Assembly (NCBI GenBank): GCA_903898185.1
Contig: CAIUEN010000087.1
Location: 1 to 33,707, forward strand
Origin: an uncultured Verrucomicrobiales bacterium
Lineage (GTDB): Bacteria; Verrucomicrobiota; Verrucomicrobiia; Limisphaerales; Palsa-1400
DNA length: 33,707 bases
Direction: 5' to 3'
In this document: in pieces, positions 24,795 through 32,029 of the stretch
Position numbering within the stretch: position 1 is the first letter of the stretch
How the letters are laid out: each line of letters begins with the position of its first letter
Translations under genes and position numbers: made by a program
The notes under the pieces: generated by a model
Database searches by the model: none
Told to the model about the DNA's origin: nothing
The model's input: the letters and a program-made list of their open reading frames with translations, nothing else

Positions 24795-26631
24795 GAGGCG
24801 GAAGGATAGACGCGGTCAGATTGACCGACTGTGTTGTTGTTGGCGGGGACACATGCTGGGCGATTTCGCCGAAACCATTCTGCGGCAGGTAAAAGTTTGT
24901 TCTCCAAGTATTTCCATAACTATCGATTGCCCACTTGGGAAGTTTCAGTCCGGTGGCCAGCCAAGACTTCAGTCTTTCATTTGCCTTTTCTGCATCAGTA
25001 ACCGTGAAGACAAATACGCTGCCTGCAGCGGTAAGGAGCCAGGGGTTATAGGCTTTGTTCCGTTGAAAGCGCTTGGCAAGGTGATTGCCTCCGGAGAGAA
25101 ATTGCCGGGCAAAGTGGTGATAGAGATCTATGGCTCCACCGGAGAGCTCTGTCCATGCGTCACGATAAAGAACAAACATTTCGGTTGCTGAGAGCGCCCC
25201 AAATTTCGGAATACCTTCCACGTTTTGGAATCTCGGATCGGCCAGCAATGCCGGCGTTTGCAACGCGAGCATGAGTGTCTGCCCCTGTGTTAATGGAGGG
25301 CCGGATACTGGGGTGGTGACGAGTTTGACATCGGCGTCACAGACGGCTTTGGTTTTGCTGAGGAAACCAAGCTGTGGCAGAAGAAAGGCAATCGCCTCCG
25401 CAACAGCTTTGCGATCCTTTGAGGGGACGTCTGCAATGTCAATAGAAGTCATCCAAGCGATGGGCGTGCCGTCTTCGGTGAATGGATGTGCCATTTCCCA
25501 AGCGAAGAGCTTTCCTCCCATGCCGTTCTCCCCTCGATGGGCCATACGCTTTTGGGGATCGATGGCAGTGCGCACACGGAGTTCTCGTGCGGGGAAGGCC
25601 CAGCCCATTTTCTTATGAACGTCGGAAGTGTCCTTCCAGTCAGGTACAAAGGCGGGGGCGACAAAGGCTCTCTTCTGATCCTGACAAAGAACCGGATCCC
25701 GGCAAACAGCCACATCATAAGGAATCTCCCCCACTTTAACTGTGGATAGAGGCACAACGGTGGGACGCCCTCCCGTCTCCAACGCTGGAAAGGCGTGCCG
25801 GAAGCGGATTAAGTCGAAGTGCAAAGCCAATTCTGCGTGGACTGGGTCCTTGGTACCGCACTCCTTGAGCGTGGAGCCTACCGGCAGTCCGCAAAGGGCG
25901 GCCCAGGTTTCCACCATGGCACCTGCAATCATGTTGCCGGGAATAATGTCATCCGACTCAAAAAGGTTATCCCCAATCTTATGTTTGGAAACGCAGAGCG
26001 GTCCCTTGGGGCGAAGAGCCACTGAGAGGGCGCAAACATCAACTGCTGTGGAGCATGAAACTGGATGTTCATCGGTTGCCTCAACTTTCACTCCTGTCAC
26101 CCTGCCGAATCCGGTGGTACGATTGGCGCCAATCTGTGTCAACCAAGAAAGCCCCTGACGTAACCGTTCACCAACACTTTCCGCAGCATTTGCATCGCCG
26201 TAATACCAAGCCTTGCCAGAAAAAGTGACGGAGGCTCCGGCTGCAAATGGGGTCTCGATATTGCGCAGCATCTGGGCCTGAGAGGATCCCAAGACATGTT
26301 CGATGGCGTTACGACTGCATGTGCCTGTGCCGCCGGACGTGGTGGCAATGAGATCTCCAAACAGGATGCGTCCACGCTGCGGCTCGTTGCCGGAACCAAT
26401 CTCCGTGTCTTGACCAAAAAAAGCACTCACCTCATCCGCATAACCAATCTCAAGCAGCGACTCGCGGACCTTGCCTTTGATGAGTGTGCCAGGCAGGTAA
26501 GGTTTTCCGGCATCAGGACCGTGAGCTATACGGGCTACAGCAGCATCAAGGCCAAAATTGGAGGGAGAGGAGGACTTGGTAAGAACCGGTCCGCGCAAGG
26601 TTAGATCAATCGTAAAAAGGTGGCGTCTCAT
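24766..26631 (-). CDS. Cas7-Cas5-like fusion RAMP protein
   Basis: About 621 residues from the ATG at 26631, which overlaps the cas10 stop (ATGA). The first ~200 residues are a Cas7-type RAMP domain: PYLPGTLIKGKVRESLLE near 45-60 and the glycine loop GANRTTGFGRV near 187-197. A second RAMP unit starts at ALSVALRPKGPLCVSKHKIG and contains IIPGNMIAGAMVETW, similar to the Csx10/Cas5-type of type III-D. The C-terminal ~190 residues are not recognised; in type III-Dv the matching protein is a Cas7-Cas5-Cas11 fusion, so a Cas11-like tail is possible but not shown. No separate small-subunit gene exists in the operon, which supports that idea. Confidence 0.8.
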   Translation of the reverse strand: MRRHLFTIDLTLRGPVLTKSSSPSNFGLDAAVARIAHGPDAGKPYLPGTLIKGKVRESLLEIGYADEVSAFFGQDTEIGSGNEPQRGRILFGDLIATTSGGTGTCSRNAIEHVLGSSQAQMLRNIETPFAAGASVTFSGKAWYYGDANAAESVGERLRQGLSWLTQIGANRTTGFGRVTGVKVEATDEHPVSCSTAVDVCALSVALRPKGPLCVSKHKIGDNLFESDDIIPGNMIAGAMVETWAALCGLPVGSTLKECGTKDPVHAELALHFDLIRFRHAFPALETGGRPTVVPLSTVKVGEIPYDVAVCRDPVLCQDQKRAFVAPAFVPDWKDTSDVHKKMGWAFPARELRVRTAIDPQKRMAHRGENGMGGKLFAWEMAHPFTEDGTPIAWMTSIDIADVPSKDRKAVAEAIAFLLPQLGFLSKTKAVCDADVKLVTTPVSGPPLTQGQTLMLALQTPALLADPRFQNVEGIPKFGALSATEMFVLYRDAWTELSGGAIDLYHHFARQFLSGGNHLAKRFQRNKAYNPWLLTAAGSVFVFTVTDAEKANERLKSWLATGLKLPKWAIDSYGNTWRTNFYLPQNGFGEIAQHVSPPTTTQSVNLTASILPPHERESAAQV

Positions 26632-27389
26632 GGCAATGCATAATCCCAAAGCTCTTCGAGTTGAATCCAGAGGGCAGCCGGGCTATTCCAAAACAGGGGG
26701 AGCAGATCATCGTGCAGATGTTTCCTTTCGATCTCGCCCGCATTCCGAAAGGCGTGAGGCGGCCACATTTCGCTATTCTTGGATTTGAACATGGCCAATT
26801 CACCGACCTTGCCTGGTGGTGCTGCCAACATCTCACTGACGAGGCGGCGCAATTGGCTGCGGGCAAAAGATTCAGATTGGCGAAGTATCGTGATGCGCTT
26901 TGCGATATCGGAAATGCAGGCAGCAAGAGGTTTTTCCGAGGTTCCCCTGAGAATAATTTGCTCCAAGGGAATGGCTTTCCTGTAGCGCTTGTTCATGGCG
27001 CTTTCAAAATCTGCCCCCAAGTGATCGAATGATTCCAAGGCAACACACACCAACTGATCGTGTTTCCTGCATGTTTTTTTAGCAAACTCCGCCATTTGGT
27101 CTTTGGCCAGGCGTTTGATGCGCTCAATGGGGGCATGATGGTGGCAGAAGACGAGGGCTGCTGCATGGGTAATAGCCTCATCAGCCGCCAAGGATGTGCA
27201 GTTGCTGGTACTGGCTTGATTCAGATTCAAGCCACCCATTTTCTCAAAGAAAAATGCCGCAAAGCGCCAGCCCAACGCTGCGGGCATCACGAACATGACT
27301 TCGTCACCCCCCCCAAAGCAGTGTTTCAAAGCGGATTTCGACTTCTGTTTCCTTTTCCAGAGCCGTCGTCCTCCATTCCCTCTTTTCAA
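26628..27389 (-). CDS. cas10: Cas10 C-terminal part (after frameshift), GGDE palm domain
   Basis: 253 codons in the longest open frame, but the first ~26 residues are out-of-frame reading of the upstream half. Cas10 sequence begins at GGDEVMFVMPAALGW, the second palm domain with a GGDE motif in place of the usual GGDD. A conserved FCHHHAPIERIKRLAKD block follows, and the rest is helical. Removing one G from the G8 run at 27307-27314 joins this piece to the upstream half as one 537-residue protein. No HD nuclease domain is present. As written, this half has no good start of its own. Cas10 organises the type III complex and makes cyclic oligonucleotide or SAM-AMP signals through the GGDD/GGDE site. 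Confidence 0.88.
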   Translation of the reverse strand: MKRGNGGRRLWKRKQKSKSALKHCFGGGDEVMFVMPAALGWRFAAFFFEKMGGLNLNQASTSNCTSLAADEAITHAAALVFCHHHAPIERIKRLAKDQMAEFAKKTCRKHDQLVCVALESFDHLGADFESAMNKRYRKAIPLEQIILRGTSEKPLAACISDIAKRITILRQSESFARSQLRRLVSEMLAAPPGKVGELAMFKSKNSEMWPPHAFRNAGEIERKHLHDDLLPLFWNSPAALWIQLEELWDYALP

Positions 27390-28242
27390 TGTTGCTAATC
27401 TCGGTCAGGATGAAATCTGTCAGAAATGATTCGCGGCGGAAACGAAGGAACTCATCAAAGGCAATTTGCCGCTCGGAATCTGTGCAGTGTTCGGTTTGCT
27501 TCTTGCCAAAGTGGTTTCCGTCCGCATAGAAGACAGCTAATTTGCCGTCCAGTGGATTGCCATTCTGTGTGGCAATTGTTTCGAAATCTTTGGCGAAAGA
27601 AGGAAGCGCCACAGAGGTTATTTTGCCCTTCTTTTCAAGGTCTGTTTCCCTCTTAGCCACGCGACCAAGGATACGAACATAAAACCTCTGTTTAGCATTC
27701 TGTCCATAATTTCGCCTCGCAAGCACAGCATCACTAATAAAAGATTCCTTATCCTGACCCCGGTTCGGCGCGCCGTGATTATTGTCCCTGACTGCGGGGC
27801 GAATACCATCCAAGGCGCAGGCGGGCTTGGCCATGCTGCCCTGAGTAATTCGACGTGGCACCGCCAAAGAGGAAGCCTGCATTTGGCGCCAACGGTTTGC
27901 TGCATAGAGGGCTTCGATGTCTCGCCGGAACTCGCCCGAGTTTGCAACCACATCAACGACGAAGGTGCAGTATTTATAACCGTCCCTAAGAGCATCACGC
28001 ACGGATGCCGCCACCGTGACGGGGTCGGTTATCTCGATTGCGAAGAGTCCAGACGACGCTCCCTGACTGAGGACGCGGACATTGCTCCGGCCAATCAAAC
28101 ATTCCAATTTCAATTTGGCCGCGCGCACGGCATTCAACAGCATCAAACTGCCGCCGCGAGTGGTGGAAAGATCACGTGTGTCGAAGACGAACGAAGCAAG
28201 ATTGACGCCTTCGATGCGAAGCAAATATGATGACGTGCTCAT
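27304..28242 (-). CDS. cas10: Cas10 N-terminal part, first palm domain, truncated by frameshift
   Basis: 312 residues. LAVFYADGNHFGK is the metal-binding strand of the first Cas10 palm domain. The preceding ~200 residues lack an HD motif, so this Cas10 is a cyclase-type protein without the ssDNase domain. The frame ends in FETLLWGG and stop, because the G8 run at 27307-27314 shifts it; with seven G the sequence would run FETLLWGGDEVMFVMP. The ATG at 28242 overlaps the stop of the CorA-like gene (ATGA). Seen: the extra base. It may be a sequencing or assembly error, a true inactivating mutation, or a reversible slippage site. Confidence 0.9.
   Translation of the reverse strand: MSTSSYLLRIEGVNLASFVFDTRDLSTTRGGSLMLLNAVRAAKLKLECLIGRSNVRVLSQGASSGLFAIEITDPVTVAASVRDALRDGYKYCTFVVDVVANSGEFRRDIEALYAANRWRQMQASSLAVPRRITQGSMAKPACALDGIRPAVRDNNHGAPNRGQDKESFISDAVLARRNYGQNAKQRFYVRILGRVAKRETDLEKKGKITSVALPSFAKDFETIATQNGNPLDGKLAVFYADGNHFGKKQTEHCTDSERQIAFDEFLRFRRESFLTDFILTEISNIEKREWRTTALEKETEVEIRFETLLWGG
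27307..27314 (-). other. G8 homopolymer at the Cas10 GGDE motif (frameshift site)
   Basis: Eight G on the coding strand encode part of Trp-Gly-Gly. Seven would keep cas10 open through GGDE; eight give a stop directly after the two glycines. Slippage by one base would therefore switch cas10 on or off at its active site. Confidence 0.85.
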
Positions 28243-29981
28243 TTATTGTTTTTCAGATAGCGCTTTTGCAGGAACCAGAAGAAAACTGACCAGACAACAA
28301 CGAAAGACACAAATATGATCAGGTTTGCGCAGGGAGAGTGAGTTGTACAGTTATTTGGAGCCTTATTAAGAGTTCCATTCATAAGCCAATCTGACAACCT
28401 AATAAGCAACCCGATAAGCCCATCTGTCACCCCCGGGATCTGGAACATGCCGAAGGCTGCCGAGACTCCAAAACCAAAGACAGCAAGCTTGTTCAAGGAG
28501 TAGGAAAGTTTGTTCCGGCGTTCTTCCACTTCTGCGCTGAGCAATTCGTCGCTACTGGCAATTTGCTTGGATACTTCAGCGTAAAGATCGTCAATGTCCA
28601 TGTTCTTTCGCGCACAAGTATACATTTCAATGGCTTGCTGCTGGTTGGAGAGCAAAGGGAACTGGTAGAGGTTCTCAAAACAGGTAAACGCACGACGCAA
28701 TTTGCGAAAAGCAATCTTCCATTCATCCAAAGGCTGTTCTGATTCCGCTTTTGCAGATGCGCAGACCACATTCCCAGTTATTGTCGTCAGTTCTCCGCTG
28801 AATCTGAACAGTGTGACCCGGAGGTAAAGCAGTAAAAGCACCTGATCAAAATACATCTGGAACCAATGCTGCCAAGTTGGCAGGTAGTCGAAGGATTCCG
28901 CCATCATTGCCGCGCTAAAACTGTTAAAACCATAATAACAGTTGTAGTGCTCCCACCGGCGGTAGGTTCGCTCGTCCACCCATTTCCGCTCAAATGCAGT
29001 TGCTATATTGGTAGTCGTCGAGGGTTCGTATCCTGCAATCTTGCCAGCGCTATAGCGGAGCGAGGGTTTGTCCACATTCAACAACTTAATCCAGTATCCA
29101 AACATTGAACGGAGGCCGGTTTCAGGATTCTCCTCGGCTCTCCACTTATCACCAGCACCTGTATGAGGAATGATGAAGTTCATTTGCGTCTCGGAACGCA
29201 ATGCCCGCGTCCAAACAAACGCCCTATCATCCGCATAGTCACCGAAGGTGGCCATCGCGATGGCCTTGGGATCTGGAGATGCTTTCTCTAACAAGACGCG
29301 ACCATCATCAAGTGGCACACAAAGCATGGACAGCCAACGTGCTTCGTAGGGATCGGACATCGTGCCGAATGCTTTGGCAATACCAACCAACTGTTGCTCA
29401 AATTCCAGATTGTGCTTCTCGTAAGGCTTGCGCCAGTAGCGGAATAGTTCGTTGAAAAGTAACAAATCATCAAGCCGTAGAGCCGCGTTGTCGCCTTCCG
29501 GGAAGGCGACCTCCACCACAAGAAAGCCGTGACGCAAGAGCTTTTCTCCGCAATGGTACTCAAACAACACCAGAGCCGGGGGGAGAACTTTTCCAACCAG
29601 TTCTTGCCCGTCGGGCGCTGTCATAGTGAGTGGCTTTGGTTCGCCGGTCATCACCCACCACGTCGCGCGAGCAAACATTACGTCTCGCGTCTCAGCGGTA
29701 AAATATTTTTCGCGAGCCTCTATGTTTTCCCAAATCCACCCATTCTTGTCCTTCTTATCCATTCTACGATAATAAGGTTTGCGGTCTGTCCCGCCAGACT
29801 CCACGCGTGGCAGTTTCTTTGCCGCTATAGACAACTTGAACGGGAGGATAAATCGTGTCGCTGAGTGCGGCCTACTTAACGTAGATGCGCTAGACCCAGG
29901 AGCCATGGGTGCATTGAGAGATGTGCCTGCTTTGCATGCGTCACCGGATGCGCTTTGGTCAGTTGCATTCTCTTGATTCAT
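28239..29981 (-). CDS. CorA-like membrane protein, probable type III CRISPR ancillary effector
   Basis: 580 residues from the ATG at 29981. A long soluble part is followed by two C-terminal membrane helices, about 497-514 (LAVFGFGVSAAFGMFQ) and 554-573 (LIIFVSFVVVWSVFFWFL), with a short basic cytoplasmic end. This is the CorA topology, and GMFQIPG after the first helix resembles the GMN loop of CorA channels in a modified form. CorA-like proteins are known effectors of some type III systems, activated by SAM-AMP made by Cas10. No NrnC-type nuclease or SAM-AMP lyase gene is visible here. It is first in the cas operon and overlaps cas10 by ATGA. The frame could start at 30263, but the extra 94 codons look non-coding. 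Confidence 0.72.
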   Translation of the reverse strand: MNQENATDQSASGDACKAGTSLNAPMAPGSSASTLSRPHSATRFILPFKLSIAAKKLPRVESGGTDRKPYYRRMDKKDKNGWIWENIEAREKYFTAETRDVMFARATWWVMTGEPKPLTMTAPDGQELVGKVLPPALVLFEYHCGEKLLRHGFLVVEVAFPEGDNAALRLDDLLLFNELFRYWRKPYEKHNLEFEQQLVGIAKAFGTMSDPYEARWLSMLCVPLDDGRVLLEKASPDPKAIAMATFGDYADDRAFVWTRALRSETQMNFIIPHTGAGDKWRAEENPETGLRSMFGYWIKLLNVDKPSLRYSAGKIAGYEPSTTTNIATAFERKWVDERTYRRWEHYNCYYGFNSFSAAMMAESFDYLPTWQHWFQMYFDQVLLLLYLRVTLFRFSGELTTITGNVVCASAKAESEQPLDEWKIAFRKLRRAFTCFENLYQFPLLSNQQQAIEMYTCARKNMDIDDLYAEVSKQIASSDELLSAEVEERRNKLSYSLNKLAVFGFGVSAAFGMFQIPGVTDGLIGLLIRLSDWLMNGTLNKAPNNCTTHSPCANLIIFVSFVVVWSVFFWFLQKRYLKNNK

Positions 29982-29987
29982 GAGGGC

Positions 29988-30015
29988 ATCATAATAATTT
30001 CTCTTAAAGTTGCAA
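29988..30015 (-). promoter_or_regulatory. Candidate promoter of the corA-cas operon, possibly leaderless
   Basis: On the minus strand TTGCAA (30010-30015) and TATGAT (29988-29993) are 16 bp apart, a strong sigma-70-like pair. The ATG at 29981 begins only 7 bases after the -10 box, so the transcript would start at or next to the start codon. That agrees with the lack of a ribosome site there. Confidence 0.4.
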
Positions 30016-30301
30016 GGCCATATTTTGCGCCTGTCATTAAACTCATAACATGTTTGTAATGCAGCCGTTGCGTCGGCAATAGATCCCGAATGTTCTATGA
30101 ACTCGAAATTCAGTTGGATTTGCGATTTATTATGAGATACTTGACTGCATCTGGGCTGGTGAGTGTGCTGATGCATTGTTTCAAGGCGCGGGGTATCCTC
30201 TCTGGAGTTCTTCGCGCTCAGTGGCCAGGGCACTCTGATGTTGAAGCATTGAGGAGTTTGCATCTTGGAAAGTTTTCACGGTGTAAACTACATTTCAGTA
30301 A

Positions 30302-30487
30302 ATGGCACACTACCCCAATCCCCGCCTAAGGACATTAAAATCGGGTTTTTCCCTATCAAAAGCAAATTGCTCCATCTATACAAAACGTATAGAATAAAAA
30401 GCATCGTTTTCCTAGGTGCAACAATTTTTTAGGCGAGGATTGGGGACACTATATGGGCTATTGTAACTATAGCATATAGTGTGCCAT
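30302..30487. mobile_element. MITE-like inverted-repeat element (186 bp)
   Basis: Terminal inverted repeats ATGGCACACTA (30302-30312) and TAGTGTGCCAT (30477-30487) are perfect over 11 bp. Inside, CCCCAATCCCCGCCTAA (30313-30329) pairs imperfectly with TTAGGCGAGGATTGGGG (30429-30445), and ACACTATATG (30446-30455) pairs with CATATAGTGT (30473-30482). No transposase frame is present, so it would be non-autonomous. It lies in the 500-bp gene-free stretch 30264-30764; nothing else is recognised there apart from CTATACaaaacGTATAG near 30376, a small palindrome inside the element. Confidence 0.5.
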
Positions 30488-30764
30488 AATAGTGTCAATC
30501 ATATCAATAAACAAAGCCAATAATCTTGCAGAAATGAGGAAAGACAACTTACCCAAACGAAATCTTCAGCGAAAGAGACCAAGCCGATCATCCTTTAAAC
30601 ATAGCCTAACCAATTAAGCCAAAGTGGATTACGAGATCACTAATCACGGCAACCGAATTTCGCGATAGTAGCTCCGCAGTTCATCTTTTCGGTGAGAAAC
30701 ATTTCTTGTGCAAAGGCTTGCAACATAAGTCGAAGGGCCGTTTTTCAGGGGCCAACCGCCGGAT

Positions 30765-31226
30765 TTAGGATAAACCAAGCATTACGACCACGGAAAACTC
30801 CAAATTGCACCAATCCACGTTCGACAGCAGATTCCACAGCCAATATGGCGACCGCTGTGTCTTAGCCAGTGTCTCCCAATGTGACTTTGCGCCAAGGGAC
30901 AATGCTGGGGGTGTGGCAGGATGCGGCTTGGAAAACGGCGGTGAGGCAGAGTTGGGGAGAGAATAACCGCCTGACCCCATCCGAAGGAACTCACGACATG
31001 CGTCTGGCTCGGAAAGGCCGGAAACACGGTGAAAAAAATCCAAGGTATCTCCGGCTTCGCCCGTGCCGTGATCCTTCCATTTGGTTCCATTGTGGAAAAC
31101 CGAAAAGCTGGGGTGACGATCTGGTCGCCAGAGACAACGACAACTTTTCATGGCCTTGCCAGAAAGCTGAAAATGAGTCCAAAGCTGATGAATGCTAAGC
31201 CGGTGTTTGGCTTCGGAAAGTTGCAT
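30765..31226 (-). CDS. CHC2-type zinc-finger primase fragment
   Basis: About 153 residues if started at the ATG at 31226; a longer frame runs to 31553 but its extra part is not recognised. The core CRCLWRPDRHPSFSVF, then WKDHGTGEAGDTLDFF, is the CHC2 zinc-finger pattern of DNA primases carried by phages and integrative elements. The Toprim catalytic domain is missing and the C-terminus (WNLLSNVDWCNLEFSVVVM) is unrelated, so it is probably a decayed remnant. It lies next to the tRNA fragment and integrase, as such genes often do in integrated elements. Confidence 0.6.
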   Translation of the reverse strand: MQLSEAKHRLSIHQLWTHFQLSGKAMKSCRCLWRPDRHPSFSVFHNGTKWKDHGTGEAGDTLDFFHRVSGLSEPDACREFLRMGSGGYSLPNSASPPFSKPHPATPPALSLGAKSHWETLAKTQRSPYWLWNLLSNVDWCNLEFSVVVMLGLS

Positions 31227-31553
31227 GACGTTATAAATTGGTTCTCCAATGAATACAAGTCGCCCAGCGATATGGATGATTCGCTTTTGGGTTCTAATGT
31301 TTTTCCTGTTTGGCCGCTTTGCCACCGCAAAGGCAATATGGCGTTCGCCTGTGGCAATGTCGTTGAGCAAATCAGGGACACTACGGGCACGACCTGGTTC
31401 ATTGATGGCAATGTATGCTTCTCGAACATGTGATGTGGCACGTTCCATGTGCCCACGGGCGGTTTCATCCAGAAAATGTGTGTGGAGATTATTGCGGAGA
31501 GCGGCTTCGGCGTGGTTCAGATTGTTGAGAAGAAAACGAGTTTCAGAATTCAT

Positions 31554-31843
31554 ATACTGGGGACTCGATTATCAGGATGGGATGCCCGCGAAGCGGGCTT
31601 AAGAACGTTGGAACAGCACACCCATAGAGCAGACCAAAGGTGCATCGTTCGCCCCAAACCCGGTTCTGTTGGCCAGTTACGGAAAATTCCACATGATGTA
31701 TCAACGACACGGTTAAATTTATACCAATTTTATACCAGTGCTTTGCCTCGGCACGAGGTATGCACAGCACCGCACCCTTTGCAAGCGTATTTTTTCTCCC
31801 TTGTAAGTCATTCAAATTGCATAGGTTAGCTGTCAGCAATTAT
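31554..31843. other. Gene-free stretch left of the tRNA fragment
   Basis: A short minus-strand frame (31543-31839) exists but its composition gives no family and no credible start context. I see no promoter or structured RNA apart from the tRNA fragment that follows. Confidence 0.4.
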
Positions 31844-31890
31844 GACTTCGGATCAGAAGGTTGCAGGTTCAAATCCTGCCGGATGCACCA
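31844..31890 (+). other. 3' part of tRNA-Arg (anticodon TCG), attachment-site copy
   Basis: From the anticodon loop onward the sequence is a normal tRNA: loop CTTCGGA, 3' anticodon stem TCAGA, T stem GCAGG with CCTGC around TTCAAAT, then acceptor CGGATGC and ACCA. The expected 5' half (starting GCATCCG) is absent upstream. A 3' tRNA fragment ending in CCA beside a tyrosine recombinase gene is the usual attachment-site scar of an integrated element. Confidence 0.8.
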
Positions 31891-31950
31891 CTTATAATCA
31901 ACAGGTTACATCGGTTTTTGACTTCTTCAAAAACCCCAAAAGAGAGGTAA

Positions 31951-31972
31951 TGTTTCACGATTGTTTCACAAA
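31951..31972 (+). repeat. Direct repeat TGTTTCAC(G/A)A near the attachment site
   Basis: Two nearly identical 11-bp units start at 31951 and 31962. They lie between the tRNA fragment and the integrase gene, where recombinase arm sites are expected. Confidence 0.4.
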
Positions 31973-31983
31973 ACGTTTTTGAT

Positions 31984-32023
31984 ATTGCCCCTTATTGCAC
32001 AGCATTGCACAGTCTTGCCCAAG
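31984..32023 (+). repeat. Four 10-bp phased repeats before the integrase start
   Basis: Units ATTGCCCCTT, ATTGCACAGC, ATTGCACAGT and CTTGCCCAAG follow each other at exact 10-bp spacing, one helical turn each, ending 6 bp before the integrase ATG. They are candidate arm-type or autoregulatory binding sites for the recombinase. Confidence 0.5.
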
Positions 32024-32029
32024 TAGCCT

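Noticed and set aside
29982-30263. N-terminal extension of the CorA-like gene to 30263
   Set aside because: The extra 94 codons look non-coding and contain a good promoter-like pair; the ATG at 29981 fits better.
31543-31839. Small minus-strand frame of 98 codons near the tRNA fragment
   Set aside because: No family, no credible ribosome site, and it runs into attachment-site sequence.
31812-31890. Complete tRNA-Arg gene
   Set aside because: The 5' half expected to pair with acceptor CGGATGC is missing; a weak resemblance upstream (GCATAGGTTAGCTG) does not form the needed stems.
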